DNA from: Gemmatimonadaceae bacterium
Lineage (GTDB): Bacteria > Gemmatimonadota > Gemmatimonadetes > Gemmatimonadales > Gemmatimonadaceae
Reading direction: 5' to 3'
NCBI GenBank assembly: GCA_025934075.1
Contig: JAICYT010000006.1
Coordinates: 1-40,697 of the forward strand
DNA: 40,697 nucleotides
Part shown: positions 32,427 through 40,697 of the stretch, piece after piece
How the letters are laid out: every line of letters begins with the position of its first letter
Numbering within the stretch: position 1 is the first letter of the stretch
The notes under the pieces: generated by a model
Database searches by the model: none
Seen by the model: only the letters and a program-made list of their open reading frames with translations
Told to the model about the DNA's origin: nothing
Program-made: the position numbers and the translations under genes

Positions 32427-35107
32427 TTGGCCACCGCTGCCGATCCGCGCTGCTCTTCGCCCTGTGCAGCGGCGTCGCGTTCGCGACACCGGCCCTCGCC
32501 CAACATTCGCGCGCCGCGATTCCGACGCCGGAGTCGACGTTCGGATTTCCGGTCGGCGCGGACTACAAGCTGTTCACCTACGAGCAATCGATCGACTATT
32601 TTCGAGCGCTTGCGCGGGCGAGCAATCGCGTGCGGTTGATGGAGGTCGGCAAGACCGCGTACGGAAAGCCATGGACGATCGCGGTGATCTCGTCGCCGGA
32701 GAATCTCGCGAAGCTCGACCAGTACCGCGCGATCAACATGCGGCTCGCGCATCCCGAGGGACTGACCGACAGCGCGGCGCATCGGCTGGCGCGCGAGGGA
32801 CGTGCGTTCGTCGACATCTCCGGCGGATTGCACGCGTCGGAGATCGCGGGATCGCAGCACACGCCGCTCATCGCGTACGACTTGCTGTCGCGCGCCGCCG
32901 AGCCCGACGTCAAGGCGGTGCTCGACAGCGTGATCTTCGTGCTCTGGCCGTCGATCAACCCCGACGGTCAGGACATCGTCGTCGACTGGTGCAAGGCGCG
33001 CGATGCCGGTCAGAATCCGCCGCCGATGGAGCTGTACGAGAAGTACATCGGGCATGACAACAATCGTGATTCGTACATGCTCAACGTGGTCGAATCGCGG
33101 GTCATTCAGCGCACGTGGCGAGCCTGGGAGCCGGACATCGTCTACGTGCAGCACCAGTCGTCGCCATTCCCCACGCGCATCTGGCTGCCGCCGTTCGCTG
33201 ATCCGGTCGGGCTGCGCGTGCCGCCGATCATGGCGCGCGAGGTGAACGCGATCGGTACGCGGATCGCCGAGGAGCTGGACGCCCACGACATGCCGGGCGC
33301 GGTGTCGCAGCTCGAGACGTACGACGCGTGGTACCCGGGGTACATCGACTACATGCCGATGTATCAGAACATCGCCGCGTGGTGGACGGAGACGCAGGGC
33401 GGCAATTGCGCCACGCCGCGCACGACGACCCTCGACAGCCTGCCGGCGAGCTATCGCGACCTCCGCCCGACGTCGCTCTACTCGAGCCCGTGGGCCGCCG
33501 GCACGTGGCGTCTGCGCGATGCTGTCGACTACATGGTGCAGGCCGACCTCGCCACGCTCACCTACGCCGCGAAATTCAAGGACGAGCTGCTGTACAACCG
33601 CTATCAGGCCGCCCGGAATACCATTCGAGAATACTCAACATCGGCGCCCTACGCGTACATCATCCCCCGTCAGCAGCACGATCGCCTGGCACCCGTCGAG
33701 CTGCTCCGGCGCATGGCGTTCATGGGCGTGCGCGTGGATCAGCTCTCGAACGACGCGTCGTACGCCGGCGCCTCCTATCCCAAGGGGACGTGGGTGATCC
33801 CGATGGATCAGGAGTACGCGCAGCTCGTCCGCGAATTGTTCGAGGTCCAGCATTACCCGGACATGGGCGACGACACGCCGTACGATGCCGCGGGATGGAC
33901 GCTGCCGGCCCAGATGGACGTGAACGTCGTCGAAGCGGCCTCACCGCTGCCGAGCGAATTCCGGGCGGCGCTCCAGCCCGTGCGCGGCACGCCCGTGGAC
34001 TGGCACACACATCCCGGCGAGCCATTCACGACCAACGCCGAGGCGGCGGGAATCATCCCGGCACCGGGCGGCATTTCCGGGAGCGGCGATCAACTGCTGC
34101 TCGATCCAGCGCAGAACAATTCATTCACGTTGATCGGGCGCGCGCTCGCGGCGGGGGCCGCATTGCAGTTCGCTCCCGCGACCGCCAGTCGGAGCGCGCG
34201 GTACGTGATCACCGGACTCGATGCCGCGAAAGCGAACGCGTGGGCGAGCGAACTGTACGTCAGTGCGGAGCGGGTGAGCGACGCGCCAGCATCCAACGCA
34301 GCGCCGGCGCGCATCGCCCTCTACAAGTCGCAAGGCGGCGTGATGGATGAAGGATGGACGGAGTGGCTGCTCGACACGCACGACATCAAGTACACGCTCG
34401 TCTCGCCCGGCGATCTCGAGTCGGGGAATCTCGGCGCGCGCTTCGATGTGATCGTGCTCGCGTCGCAAGCACTCGGATCGCGTGGTGGACGTGGCGGCGG
34501 TGCTGGCCGCGGCGGACGAGGCGGGCGTGGCGGAGCGGGATCGGACAGCACTGCCGCGCGCGTGGTGCGCGCGGTCGATGAGTTCGTGCGCGGCGGCGGA
34601 ACGGTCGTCGCGTGGAATCAGGGCGCGACGTCGGCGGCGAGCGCGCTCGCGCTGCCGGTGAAGAACGTGGTCGCTGGCGTGAACCGGCGCGACTTCTACA
34701 CCGGCGGATCGATCATGCGCGTGATCACCGATCCAACGCACCCCGTCATGGCCGGGATGCCCGAGCGGGCGGACGTGATGGTGTTCAACAGCCCGGTCTT
34801 CACGACGACAGACGGCTTCGCTGGTTCGGTAATCGCCAAGTATCCCTCCGATTCGACGCCGCTGCTTTCAGGGTTCTTGAATGGCGCCAAGTACATGGAG
34901 GGTTACGCGGCCGCCCTCGACGTGAAGCACGATCGCGGACACGTCGTCCTGTTCGCGTTTCAGCCTGAATGGCGCGGGCAGCCGACGGGAACGTTCCGGA
35001 CGGTCTTCAACGCCCTCTTTTTCGCGGGAGCGGTCGCCGATCACGCGGCGGGCGCCTCGGGTTTCTGGACGCCGCCCGCGACCGCGGCGACGTCAGGCTT
35101 GAGATGA
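32423..35107 (+). CDS. Secreted M14-type zinc carboxypeptidase
   Basis: 894 residues. A signal peptide ([19 protein letters not shown]) ends near residue 27. The M14 zinc site begins with [10 protein letters not shown] (His 137, Glu 140), followed by [15 protein letters not shown] and a later His in [13 protein letters not shown]-terminal region of about 300 residues includes a Gly/Arg-rich linker ([17 protein letters not shown], near residue 690) before a class I glutamine-amidotransferase-like fold ([20 protein letters not shown]). It is ATGA-coupled to hisIE, so it is co-translated with the his operon, which is odd for a secreted peptidase. Substrate unknown. Confidence 0.9.
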   Translation: MIGHRCRSALLFALCSGVAFATPALAQHSRAAIPTPESTFGFPVGADYKLFTYEQSIDYFRALARASNRVRLMEVGKTAYGKPWTIAVISSPENLAKLDQYRAINMRLAHPEGLTDSAAHRLAREGRAFVDISGGLHASEIAGSQHTPLIAYDLLSRAAEPDVKAVLDSVIFVLWPSINPDGQDIVVDWCKARDAGQNPPPMELYEKYIGHDNNRDSYMLNVVESRVIQRTWRAWEPDIVYVQHQSSPFPTRIWLPPFADPVGLRVPPIMAREVNAIGTRIAEELDAHDMPGAVSQLETYDAWYPGYIDYMPMYQNIAAWWTETQGGNCATPRTTTLDSLPASYRDLRPTSLYSSPWAAGTWRLRDAVDYMVQADLATLTYAAKFKDELLYNRYQAARNTIREYSTSAPYAYIIPRQQHDRLAPVELLRRMAFMGVRVDQLSNDASYAGASYPKGTWVIPMDQEYAQLVRELFEVQHYPDMGDDTPYDAAGWTLPAQMDVNVVEAASPLPSEFRAALQPVRGTPVDWHTHPGEPFTTNAEAAGIIPAPGGISGSGDQLLLDPAQNNSFTLIGRALAAGAALQFAPATASRSARYVITGLDAAKANAWASELYVSAERVSDAPASNAAPARIALYKSQGGVMDEGWTEWLLDTHDIKYTLVSPGDLESGNLGARFDVIVLASQALGSRGGRGGGAGRGGRGGRGGAGSDSTAARVVRAVDEFVRGGGTVVAWNQGATSAASALALPVKNVVAGVNRRDFYTGGSIMRVITDPTHPVMAGMPERADVMVFNSPVFTTTDGFAGSVIAKYPSDSTPLLSGFLNGAKYMEGYAAALDVKHDRGHVVLFAFQPEWRGQPTGTFRTVFNALFFAGAVADHAAGASGFWTPPATAATSGLR

Positions 35108-35135
35108 GCCGATCAGGGTGCGATCTTTAGCGTGT

Positions 35136-35177
35136 GATCCCTCTGCTCACTCCGAGGTTCGGGCGGGCAGAGGGATC
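35136..35177 (+). terminator. Hairpin after the peptidase gene
   Basis: Perfect 11-bp stem GATCCCTCTGC / GCAGAGGGATC with a 20-nt loop, 28 bp past the peptidase stop. No U-run follows, so it may be an mRNA-stabilising hairpin or a Rho-assisted end rather than an intrinsic terminator. Confidence 0.55.
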
Positions 35178-35203
35178 GCTGCTCAGGGATCGCTCCTGGC
35201 ATT

Positions 35204-35277
35204 GCGCGCGTAGCTCAGCTGGATAGAGCGTTAGCCTCCGGAGCTAAAGGTCGTGGGTTCGAATCCCGCCGCGCGCA
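35204..35277 (+). tRNA. tRNA-Arg (CCG)
   Basis: 74-nt cloverleaf. Acceptor GCGCGCG/CGCGCGC, anticodon arm TTAGC-CTCCGGA-GCTAA with anticodon CCG, T-arm GTGGGTTCGAATCCCGC, discriminator A, no encoded CCA. Confidence 0.97.
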
Positions 35278-35353
35278 TCGAGCGGTGCCGCGAGTCGGCA
35301 TCCGCTTGGTCCGTCCTTTGCTCAGCTCGCCGGTGTCCATCCCCGCCTGAGCA

Positions 35354-36310
35354 ATGGCCTCGCACACTCGCTGGAAGGAGCTCACCGTCGGCCTCGCGTC
35401 CATCGCGATCGTCGTCGCGCTCGCGTTCGCCGTTCTCGTCTTCGGCCGCGTCGGCTCGATCCATGGGAAGAAATTCCGCCTCTTCGTGACCACGGACGAA
35501 GCGCGCGGAATCATTCGCGGCACCGAAGTCTGGCTCGACGGCAAGAAGGTGGGACTCGTCCAGTCGATCGACTTTCAGACGGCGAACGTGCCGCCGAACG
35601 ATCGAGTGGTCCTCTCACTCGAGATGCTCGAGGCGGCGCGACCCGCCATTCGCCGGGACTCGCGCGTCACGATGCGGAGCGGCGGCAGCGTGCTTGGCAA
35701 TCAAGTCGTGTATCTCACGAGCGGCACGTCGCGCGCCGCCGGCATTCGGGACGGCGACACGATTCACTCCGTGGCGCAGACCGATTACGAAACCGTGACG
35801 GCGGACGCCGCGGCCGCGGCGCAGCAACTGCCGGCCATCATCGACAACGTCAAGCTCATCGGCGCGCAGCTTCGAAGCACCGAAGGCACACTCGGCGCGC
35901 TCGGACTCGCGGGCACGGCTGATCTCGGCCGACTCCGCGCGAACACCGATCGCGCGATGAGCCGCCTCTCGTCCTCGAGCGGGACGGTTGGGTTGGCGCT
36001 CCAGAATCGGGGAGCCGTGCAAGCGCGCGCGGCGCAGGCGATGGCCGCCGCGGATTCGCTGCGCTTGTTGGTAACGTCGAATCAGCATTCGCTCGGCCGC
36101 TTTCGCCGCGACTCGACGCTCACGCGCGAGATCGCCGCGGTGCGCGGCGAGTTGACGCGCGCGCAACGGCTCGCCGCGAGTCCCAACGGCACGATCGGCC
36201 GGCTTCAAACCGATTCGGCAATCGTGCAGGGATTACATCGCGCGATCGCGTCGATGGATTCGCTGTTCGTGGACGTGAAGAAACACCCGCTTCGCTACAT
36301 CGCATTCTGA
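35354..36310 (+). CDS. MlaD/MCE-domain lipid transport protein
   Basis: 318 residues. One N-terminal membrane segment ([19 protein letters not shown], about residues 13-31), an MCE core ([19 protein letters not shown] ... [15 protein letters not shown]) and a long, mostly helical, Ser/Ala-rich tail that may form the tunnel or reach across the periplasm. In Mla systems MlaD sits with MlaE/MlaF in the inner membrane and shuttles phospholipid. No permease or ATPase is adjacent; the MlaF-like gene is at 2687-3442. No SD is obvious; the tRNA-Arg gene ends 76 bp upstream. Confidence 0.85.
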   Translation: MASHTRWKELTVGLASIAIVVALAFAVLVFGRVGSIHGKKFRLFVTTDEARGIIRGTEVWLDGKKVGLVQSIDFQTANVPPNDRVVLSLEMLEAARPAIRRDSRVTMRSGGSVLGNQVVYLTSGTSRAAGIRDGDTIHSVAQTDYETVTADAAAAAQQLPAIIDNVKLIGAQLRSTEGTLGALGLAGTADLGRLRANTDRAMSRLSSSSGTVGLALQNRGAVQARAAQAMAAADSLRLLVTSNQHSLGRFRRDSTLTREIAAVRGELTRAQRLAASPNGTIGRLQTDSAIVQGLHRAIASMDSLFVDVKKHPLRYIAF

Positions 36311-36356
36311 GCTTTCATACGGGGCACGCGCATTGCACCCCTGCACGTCGGCGCCC

Positions 36357-36385
36357 TTGACCCCCCTCCGCGGCATCTATAGCAT
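36357..36385 (+). promoter_or_regulatory. Possible rho promoter and C-rich leader
   Basis: TTGACC (36357-36362), 17-bp spacer, TAGCAT (36380-36385). It would yield a leader of about 180 nt before the rho GTG at 36573. The last part (about 36487-36540) is very C-rich and G-poor, e.g. CCCCCCTTCCTCCCCGCTGC, like a Rho utilisation site. Confidence 0.4.
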
Positions 36386-36572
36386 TCGCATGCAATCCGG
36401 CCCCTCCTCCTCGCTTCGCCCGCCGCACGCCTCGCGACGGCTGCGCGCAGACCCGCTCACTTCCGGCGGCGCGCGCCCGATCTCCGAGCGTCCCCCCTTC
36501 CTCCCCGCTGCCTCCGCGCACCCAACCTGCTCCTCCGGCCAGGTGGCGCCGTTTGGTCTCACGCCGACGTCA

Positions 36573-37823
36573 GTGAACATCGCCGAGCTGAAGCGTAAAT
36601 CCGTGCCTGAGCTACAGGCGATGGCGGACACGTACGCCATCGAAGACGCCGCCGGACTTCGCAAACAGGATCTGATCTTTCGCATCGAGCAGAAGATGCT
36701 CGATGAGAGTATCGTGCTCACCGGCGAGGGCGTGCTCGAGATCCTGCCCGAGGGCTACGGTTTCCTGCGCAGCCAGGATTGGAATTATCTCTACAGCCCC
36801 GACGACATCTACGTCTCGCCGTCGCAGATCAAGCGATTCGACCTGCGCACGGGCGACACCGTGTCGGGGCAGGTCCGGCCGCCCAAGGAATGGGAGCGCT
36901 ACCTGGCGCTACTCAAAGTCGAGGCGGTCAATGGCAGCCCGCCGGAAGCGGCGAAGGGACGGATCGCGTTCGACAACTTGCGGCCGCGATATCCCGAAGG
37001 CCGGCTTCGGCTCGAGACGAAAGACGGCGATCTGAGCATGCGCATCATGGATCTGATCGCGCCGATCGGCAAAGGGCAGCGCGGTCTGATCGTGGCGCCG
37101 CCGCGCGCGGGCAAGACGATCCTGCTGCAGAAAATGGCGAACGCGATTCGCGAGAACCATCCGGAAGTCACGCTCATCATCCTGCTGATCGACGAGCGGC
37201 CGGAAGAAGTGACCGACACCATCGCCAACGTGGATGCGGAAGTGATCGCGTCGACGTTCGACGAGGAGGCGACGCGCCACGTGCAGGTGTCGGACATGGT
37301 GATCGAGAAGGCGAAGCGGCTCGTGGAAAGCGGCAAGGACGTCGTGATTCTCCTCGACTCGATCACGCGGCTGGCGCGCGCCCACAACGCCGTGACGCCG
37401 CAGTCGGGCAAGATCCTCTCGGGCGGCGTGGACGCGAAGGGACTCGAGAAGCCGAAGCGCTTCTTTGGCGCCGCGCGCAACATCCAGGACGGCGGTTCGC
37501 TCACGATCATCGCGACCGCGCTGATCGAGACGGGCTCGCGCATGGACGAGGTGATCTTCGAGGAGTTCAAGGGCACGGGAAACATGGAGCTCGTGCTCTC
37601 GCGCAAGATCGCCGAGCGCCGGGTGTATCCGGCAATCGACATCGGCAAGTCGGGCACGCGCAAGGAAGAGCTGCTGTTCACGCAGGAGGAGCTCAACCGC
37701 GTCTATCTCCTGCGCAATTTTCTCGCGGACATGCCCGAAGCCGAAGCGATGGAGTTTCTGCTGAAGCAGATGTCGCGCTCGAAGAACAACAAAGAGTTCT
37801 TCCAGCAGATGGTGCAGGGTTAG
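36573..37823 (+). CDS. rho: Transcription termination factor Rho
   Basis: Hexameric RNA-dependent ATPase ending transcripts. From GTG 36573 it reads [18 protein letters not shown], the family start (Rho_N), then the RNA-binding cold-shock-like domain [21 protein letters not shown], Walker [16 protein letters not shown], Walker [17 protein letters not shown], the R-loop segment and the Q-loop [25 protein letters not shown]. 416 residues. The ORF track starts at 36333; those 80 extra codons are low-complexity Pro/Ser/Arg and a possible promoter lies inside them, so I prefer the GTG. An N-terminal extension is nevertheless possible. RuvX follows 12 bp later. Confidence 0.95.
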   Translation: MNIAELKRKSVPELQAMADTYAIEDAAGLRKQDLIFRIEQKMLDESIVLTGEGVLEILPEGYGFLRSQDWNYLYSPDDIYVSPSQIKRFDLRTGDTVSGQVRPPKEWERYLALLKVEAVNGSPPEAAKGRIAFDNLRPRYPEGRLRLETKDGDLSMRIMDLIAPIGKGQRGLIVAPPRAGKTILLQKMANAIRENHPEVTLIILLIDERPEEVTDTIANVDAEVIASTFDEEATRHVQVSDMVIEKAKRLVESGKDVVILLDSITRLARAHNAVTPQSGKILSGGVDAKGLEKPKRFFGAARNIQDGGSLTIIATALIETGSRMDEVIFEEFKGTGNMELVLSRKIAERRVYPAIDIGKSGTRKEELLFTQEELNRVYLLRNFLADMPEAEAMEFLLKQMSRSKNNKEFFQQMVQG

Positions 37824-37835
37824 CGCGTCGACCCG

Positions 37836-38270
37836 GTGCCCCCTTCCACCGACCGCGGACGGCTGTTGGCGATCGACTATGGTGAACGTCGCATCGGACT
37901 CGCGATCAGTGATCCCACGGGAACCATCGCCTCACCGGCCGGCGTGATCGTGCGGCGCGCGGGCAAACGGCCGCCGGTCGCGGAGATCATCCGCCGCGCC
38001 GAGGCGCTCGAGGCACGCGGCTTCGTGCTCGGCCTCCCGCTCGACGGCGACGGCAACGACACGCCGCGGTCGCTCGAGGTGCGGAAGATCGCGAGCACGC
38101 TGACGGAACGCACCGGCCTTCCGACCGCGCTCGTCGACGAGCGATATACCACGGCGGCCGCATTGCGAGCCGTTCGCGAGATGGGCGGATCGACCAGGGG
38201 ACGGAAGGGCGACGTCGACGCCCTCGCCGCAACGGTACTGCTCCAGCATGCGCTTCGCCTTCCCGTCTGA
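37836..38270 (+). CDS. ruvX: Putative pre-16S rRNA nuclease / Holliday junction resolvase-like YqgF
   Basis: 144 residues, YqgF/RuvX family with the RNase H-like fold. LLAIDYGERRIGLAISDPTG holds the first catalytic Asp, ARGFVLGLPLDGDGNDTPRS and ALVDERYTTAAA (second acidic residue), and GDVDALAATVLLQHAL the last Asp. In E. coli the protein matures the 5' end of 16S rRNA. GTG start. The C-terminal codons overlap mltG by 23 bp, as is common for this gene pair. Confidence 0.93.
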   Translation: MPPSTDRGRLLAIDYGERRIGLAISDPTGTIASPAGVIVRRAGKRPPVAEIIRRAEALEARGFVLGLPLDGDGNDTPRSLEVRKIASTLTERTGLPTALVDERYTTAAALRAVREMGGSTRGRKGDVDALAATVLLQHALRLPV

Positions 38271-39288
38271 GCGCCGGCTGCGCGGCGCGTTCGCCGGCGC
38301 CGCCGCGGCCGCCTGCGTCGCCCTGGCGGCATGCGGCGGCGGCGGCACCGGACCGGCGGTCCGCGTCACCGTCCCGACGCACGCGACGATGCGCGCCGCG
38401 GCGGATTCGCTGGCCAAGGCGGGCGTGATCCACTGGCCGAGGATATTTAGAGTTTACGCATCGCTGCGGCACCGCGACCGGGCCATCAAGGCCGGGACGT
38501 ACCTGCTGCACCGCGACGCGGGCTATGGCTTCGTGCTCGACGCCCTGCGCGGCGGCAAAGGGCTCGTGCACGTCGTCACGATCCCCGAGGGGTTCGCGCT
38601 CTACCAGATCGAGCCGCTGCTCGCGGCGCGCCTCGGCGTGCCGCTCGACTCGCTCGATGCGGCGGTGCGCGACACGGCGCTCTTGCACGCGCTCGACATC
38701 CCGACGGGGACGGTGGAGGGCTATGTCTTTCCCGACACCTACGTCTTTCCGGAACACACCACGGCCCGCACCGCAATCGGGATGATGACGCAGCAGTTCG
38801 AGCACGTCTGGCAGCCCGCGTGGACGGCGCGGCTCGATACGCTCCATCTCTCGCGCAACGACCTCGTGACGCTGGCGTCGATCGTGGAGAAGGAGGCCAG
38901 GTTGTCGCAGGAGCGGCCGGTGATCGCGGCCGTCTATCTGAACCGGCTCCGCGACGGCATGCTCCTCCAGGCCGATCCGACCGTGCAGTACGCGCTCGGC
39001 CGACACGTCACCCGCGTCATGTTCAAAGATCTGGAAATAGATTCTCCATATAACACCTACAAGCACGCCGGCCTGCCGCCGGGACCGATCGCGTCCCCCG
39101 GGCGCGCGAGCCTCGAGGCCGCGCTGTATCCGGCGAACGTGCCGTTCAAGTATTTCGTCGCGTTTCCCGACGGGCACCACGAGTTCCGCACCAACCTGGC
39201 GGGGCACGAGAAGGCCGTCGCCGAAGCGCGGCGGGCGTGGGATTCAGTCGCGGTGGTGCGGCGCGCGGACTCGGTGCGAGCGAAGTGA
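38248..39288 (+). CDS. mltG: Endolytic murein transglycosylase, lipoprotein form
   Basis: 346 residues, MltG/YceG family, which cuts nascent glycan chains to set peptidoglycan strand length. Catalytic Glu in ASIVEKEARLSQERPVIAAVYLNRL; also LQADPTVQYALG, NTYKHAGLPPGPIASPG and VVTIPEGFALYQI (LysM-like region). Unlike E. coli MltG, anchored by a transmembrane helix, this one begins with a signal peptide and a lipobox, VALAACGGGG, so it is likely lipidated at Cys 29. Overlaps ruvX by 23 bp at the start; its last 45 bp overlap the convergent HD-GYP gene. Confidence 0.94.
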   Translation: MRFAFPSERRLRGAFAGAAAAACVALAACGGGGTGPAVRVTVPTHATMRAAADSLAKAGVIHWPRIFRVYASLRHRDRAIKAGTYLLHRDAGYGFVLDALRGGKGLVHVVTIPEGFALYQIEPLLAARLGVPLDSLDAAVRDTALLHALDIPTGTVEGYVFPDTYVFPEHTTARTAIGMMTQQFEHVWQPAWTARLDTLHLSRNDLVTLASIVEKEARLSQERPVIAAVYLNRLRDGMLLQADPTVQYALGRHVTRVMFKDLEIDSPYNTYKHAGLPPGPIASPGRASLEAALYPANVPFKYFVAFPDGHHEFRTNLAGHEKAVAEARRAWDSVAVVRRADSVRAK

Positions 39289-40056
39289 CTCGGAACGCCA
39301 CCGGAAGCTGACGTCCGGCGCCCGTTCGCGCTCGCGCTCGCGGCGTCCGCCGCGCGGCCGGTGCAGCGCGAGCTGCTCGCGCTCGAGGCGCGCGAGTACC
39401 GGCGGCAGTAGCGCGAGATCCGCGAGCGCCGGGTCGAATTGCGTGCCGCGGCCTTGCGCGATCACCTCCGCCGCCGATTCAAATCCGCTCCCGGCGCGAT
39501 AGCGCCGACTGTGCGTGACGGCGTCGAAGGTGTCGGCGATGGCGACGATGCGCGCCTCGAGCGGGATGCGAGTACCGCGAAGCCCGCGCGGATAGCCGCT
39601 GCCGTCCCACCGCTCGTGGTGCGCGATCACGCCGGCGGCGAGCTCCGGGTAGAACGGCTGCATCGGCGCGAGCACTTCGGCGCCGCGCTCGGGATGCGTG
39701 ACGACGGCGCGGCGCTCGGCGGGCGAGAGCCGCGCGCGCTCGTGCACGATGTCGAACAACGCCTCGTGAATTTTTCCGATGTCGTGAAAGAGCGCGACGC
39801 GTTCGACCGCGCGCTGCTTGCGTTCGTTGAGGCCGAGGGCGTCGGCGATGACGAGCGCGTAGGCGGCGACGCGCCGGACGTGGAGACCGGTCTGCTCGTC
39901 GTTGGCTTCGATCGCGTTGAGAAGCGTCTCGAGCGCGGCGGCGGCGAGACGCTCGAGCTTGCGGCGCGTGCGGCGTTCGTGGACGACGAGCGCGGCGCCG
40001 CCCATAGCGGTGGCGACGGCGCCGCCGATCAATGAGACGCGGTCGGTGGTCGGCAT
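39244..40056 (-). CDS. HD-GYP-domain phosphodiesterase-like protein
   Basis: About 270 residues. Short membrane segment near the start (VSLIGGAVATAMGGAALVV) then an HD-GYP domain: HVRRVAAYALVIADALGL, VALFHDIGKIHEALFD (HD motif), VIAHHERWDGSGYPRGLRGTRIPLEARIVAIADTFDAVTH. The canonical GYP is GYP here (SGYPRGL), so c-di-GMP hydrolysis is plausible. ATG 40056 is used because the 18 codons before it are not family-like. The Arg/Glu-rich C-terminus (RERERERAPD) overlaps the end of mltG convergently. No sensor domain is present. Confidence 0.88.
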   Translation of the reverse strand: MPTTDRVSLIGGAVATAMGGAALVVHERRTRRKLERLAAAALETLLNAIEANDEQTGLHVRRVAAYALVIADALGLNERKQRAVERVALFHDIGKIHEALFDIVHERARLSPAERRAVVTHPERGAEVLAPMQPFYPELAAGVIAHHERWDGSGYPRGLRGTRIPLEARIVAIADTFDAVTHSRRYRAGSGFESAAEVIAQGRGTQFDPALADLALLPPVLARLEREQLALHRPRGGRRERERERAPDVSFRWRSESLRSHRVRAPHHRD

Positions 40057-40109
40057 TGCGAGTTGTGCATCGCAAGAGGCTGGCCGGTGATGTTGGAGGC
40101 ACGAATGCA

Positions 40110-40140
40110 AAACGCCCCAGCCGGAAGGGCTGGGGCGTTT
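40110..40140 (-). terminator. rRNA operon terminator
   Basis: 13-bp stem AAACGCCCCAGCC / GGCTGGGGCGTTT with a 5-nt loop; minus-strand readthrough ends in TTTTG. It lies 11 bp after the 5S gene and closes the rRNA operon. Confidence 0.85.
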
Positions 40141-40150
40141 GCGATGAGGT

Positions 40151-40266
40151 GCCGGCGACGGCCTACTCTCCCGCGCTCTCGCGAGCGGAGTACCATCGGC
40201 GCTGTAGGGCTTAACGATCGTGTTCGGAATGGGAACGAGTGTGGCCCCTACGCTCTAGTCGCCAGC
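40151..40266 (-). rRNA. 5S rRNA
   Basis: About 116 nt on the minus strand. Terminal stem GCTGGCGAC/GTCGCCGGC, core CCCATTCCGAACACG and CGCCGATGGTACT, ending GGGAGAGTAGG, all typical of bacterial 5S. Ends are set by the stem and may be off by 1-2 nt. Confidence 0.93.
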
Positions 40267-40397
40267 GAATATGACCGAGCGCCGGTCGTGACCGGCGTTC
40301 GGAGACGCTGAAGCTCAGGTAGATCGGATCAGTGTTTACTCAATGTTGCGTGCTTTGCAGTGCTTGCTCCATGACTCCGCGGTGCGCGGGAATCTGG

Positions 40398-40697
<300 letters not shown>

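Noticed and set aside
35215-35544. Minus-strand ORF of 109 aa (RRDSNPRPLAPEANALSS)
   Set aside because: Antisense of tRNA-Arg(CCG) and of the MlaD start.
36333-36572. 80-codon N-terminal extension of Rho
   Set aside because: Low-complexity, upstream of the family start NIAELKRK, and a possible promoter lies inside; kept only as an alternative.

Overview
This is a GC-rich bacterial chromosome segment. The house-keeping gene content and the protein style (a short RpoD-type sigma factor, split mla genes, a secreted M14 peptidase after the his genes) fit Gemmatimonadota; this placement is an inference from memory of the families, not a search result. The window opens inside atpA and closes inside a 23S rRNA gene, both on the minus strand.

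Layout. (1) 1-4483: partial atpA, a four-helix-bundle gene, then on the minus strand an AraC-type regulator, a Nudix hydrolase, an MlaF-like ABC ATPase and an RpoD-type sigma factor. (2) 4697-5610: five tRNA genes (Ala-GGC, Gly-GCC, Val-GAC, Arg-ACG, Pro-CGG); the first three share a near-consensus sigma-70 promoter and a terminator. (3) 5563-20506: an integrated genomic island of about 14.9 kb in the 3' half of tRNA-Pro. It is bounded by a perfect 48-bp direct repeat and carries a tyrosine integrase next to attL, an excisionase-like protein, a P-loop/winged-helix protein, a PIN-like protein, two small unknown ORFs, a five-gene restriction-modification-like operon, an IS110-type transposase relic, and a helicase with a small Cys/His protein. 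(4) 20635-24982: a TetR regulator divergent from a nitroreductase, an ECF sigma factor with a SnoaL-like tail, two tandem DUF1801 genes, a frameshifted DUF3175 relic and a small hydrophilic protein. (5) 24993-32426: a complete, tightly overlapping histidine operon hisG-D-C-H-A-B-F-N-IE, preceded by an unannotated His-rich leader peptide and a terminator hairpin (transcription attenuator), with a secreted M14 peptidase translationally coupled to its end. (6) 35204-40056: tRNA-Arg(CCG), an MlaD/MCE protein, rho with a C-rich leader, ruvX, mltG, and a convergent HD-GYP gene. (7) 40110-40697: rRNA operon terminator, 5S rRNA and the 3' end of 23S rRNA, all minus strand.

The most interesting system is the island operon at 10344-16513 (minus strand): two amino-methyltransferases with SPPY motifs, a protein of unknown function with a winged-helix-like start, a McrB-like AAA+ ATPase and a PD-(D/E)xK nuclease-like McrC partner. 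The architecture recalls LlaJI and BsuMI (paired methyltransferases plus McrBC-like restriction genes), but those use 5-methylcytosine enzymes, so this looks like a variant in which amino-methyltransferases protect against an NTP-driven McrBC-type nuclease. The second notable element is the his leader peptide, with six His codons in eight positions, controlling the complete pathway.
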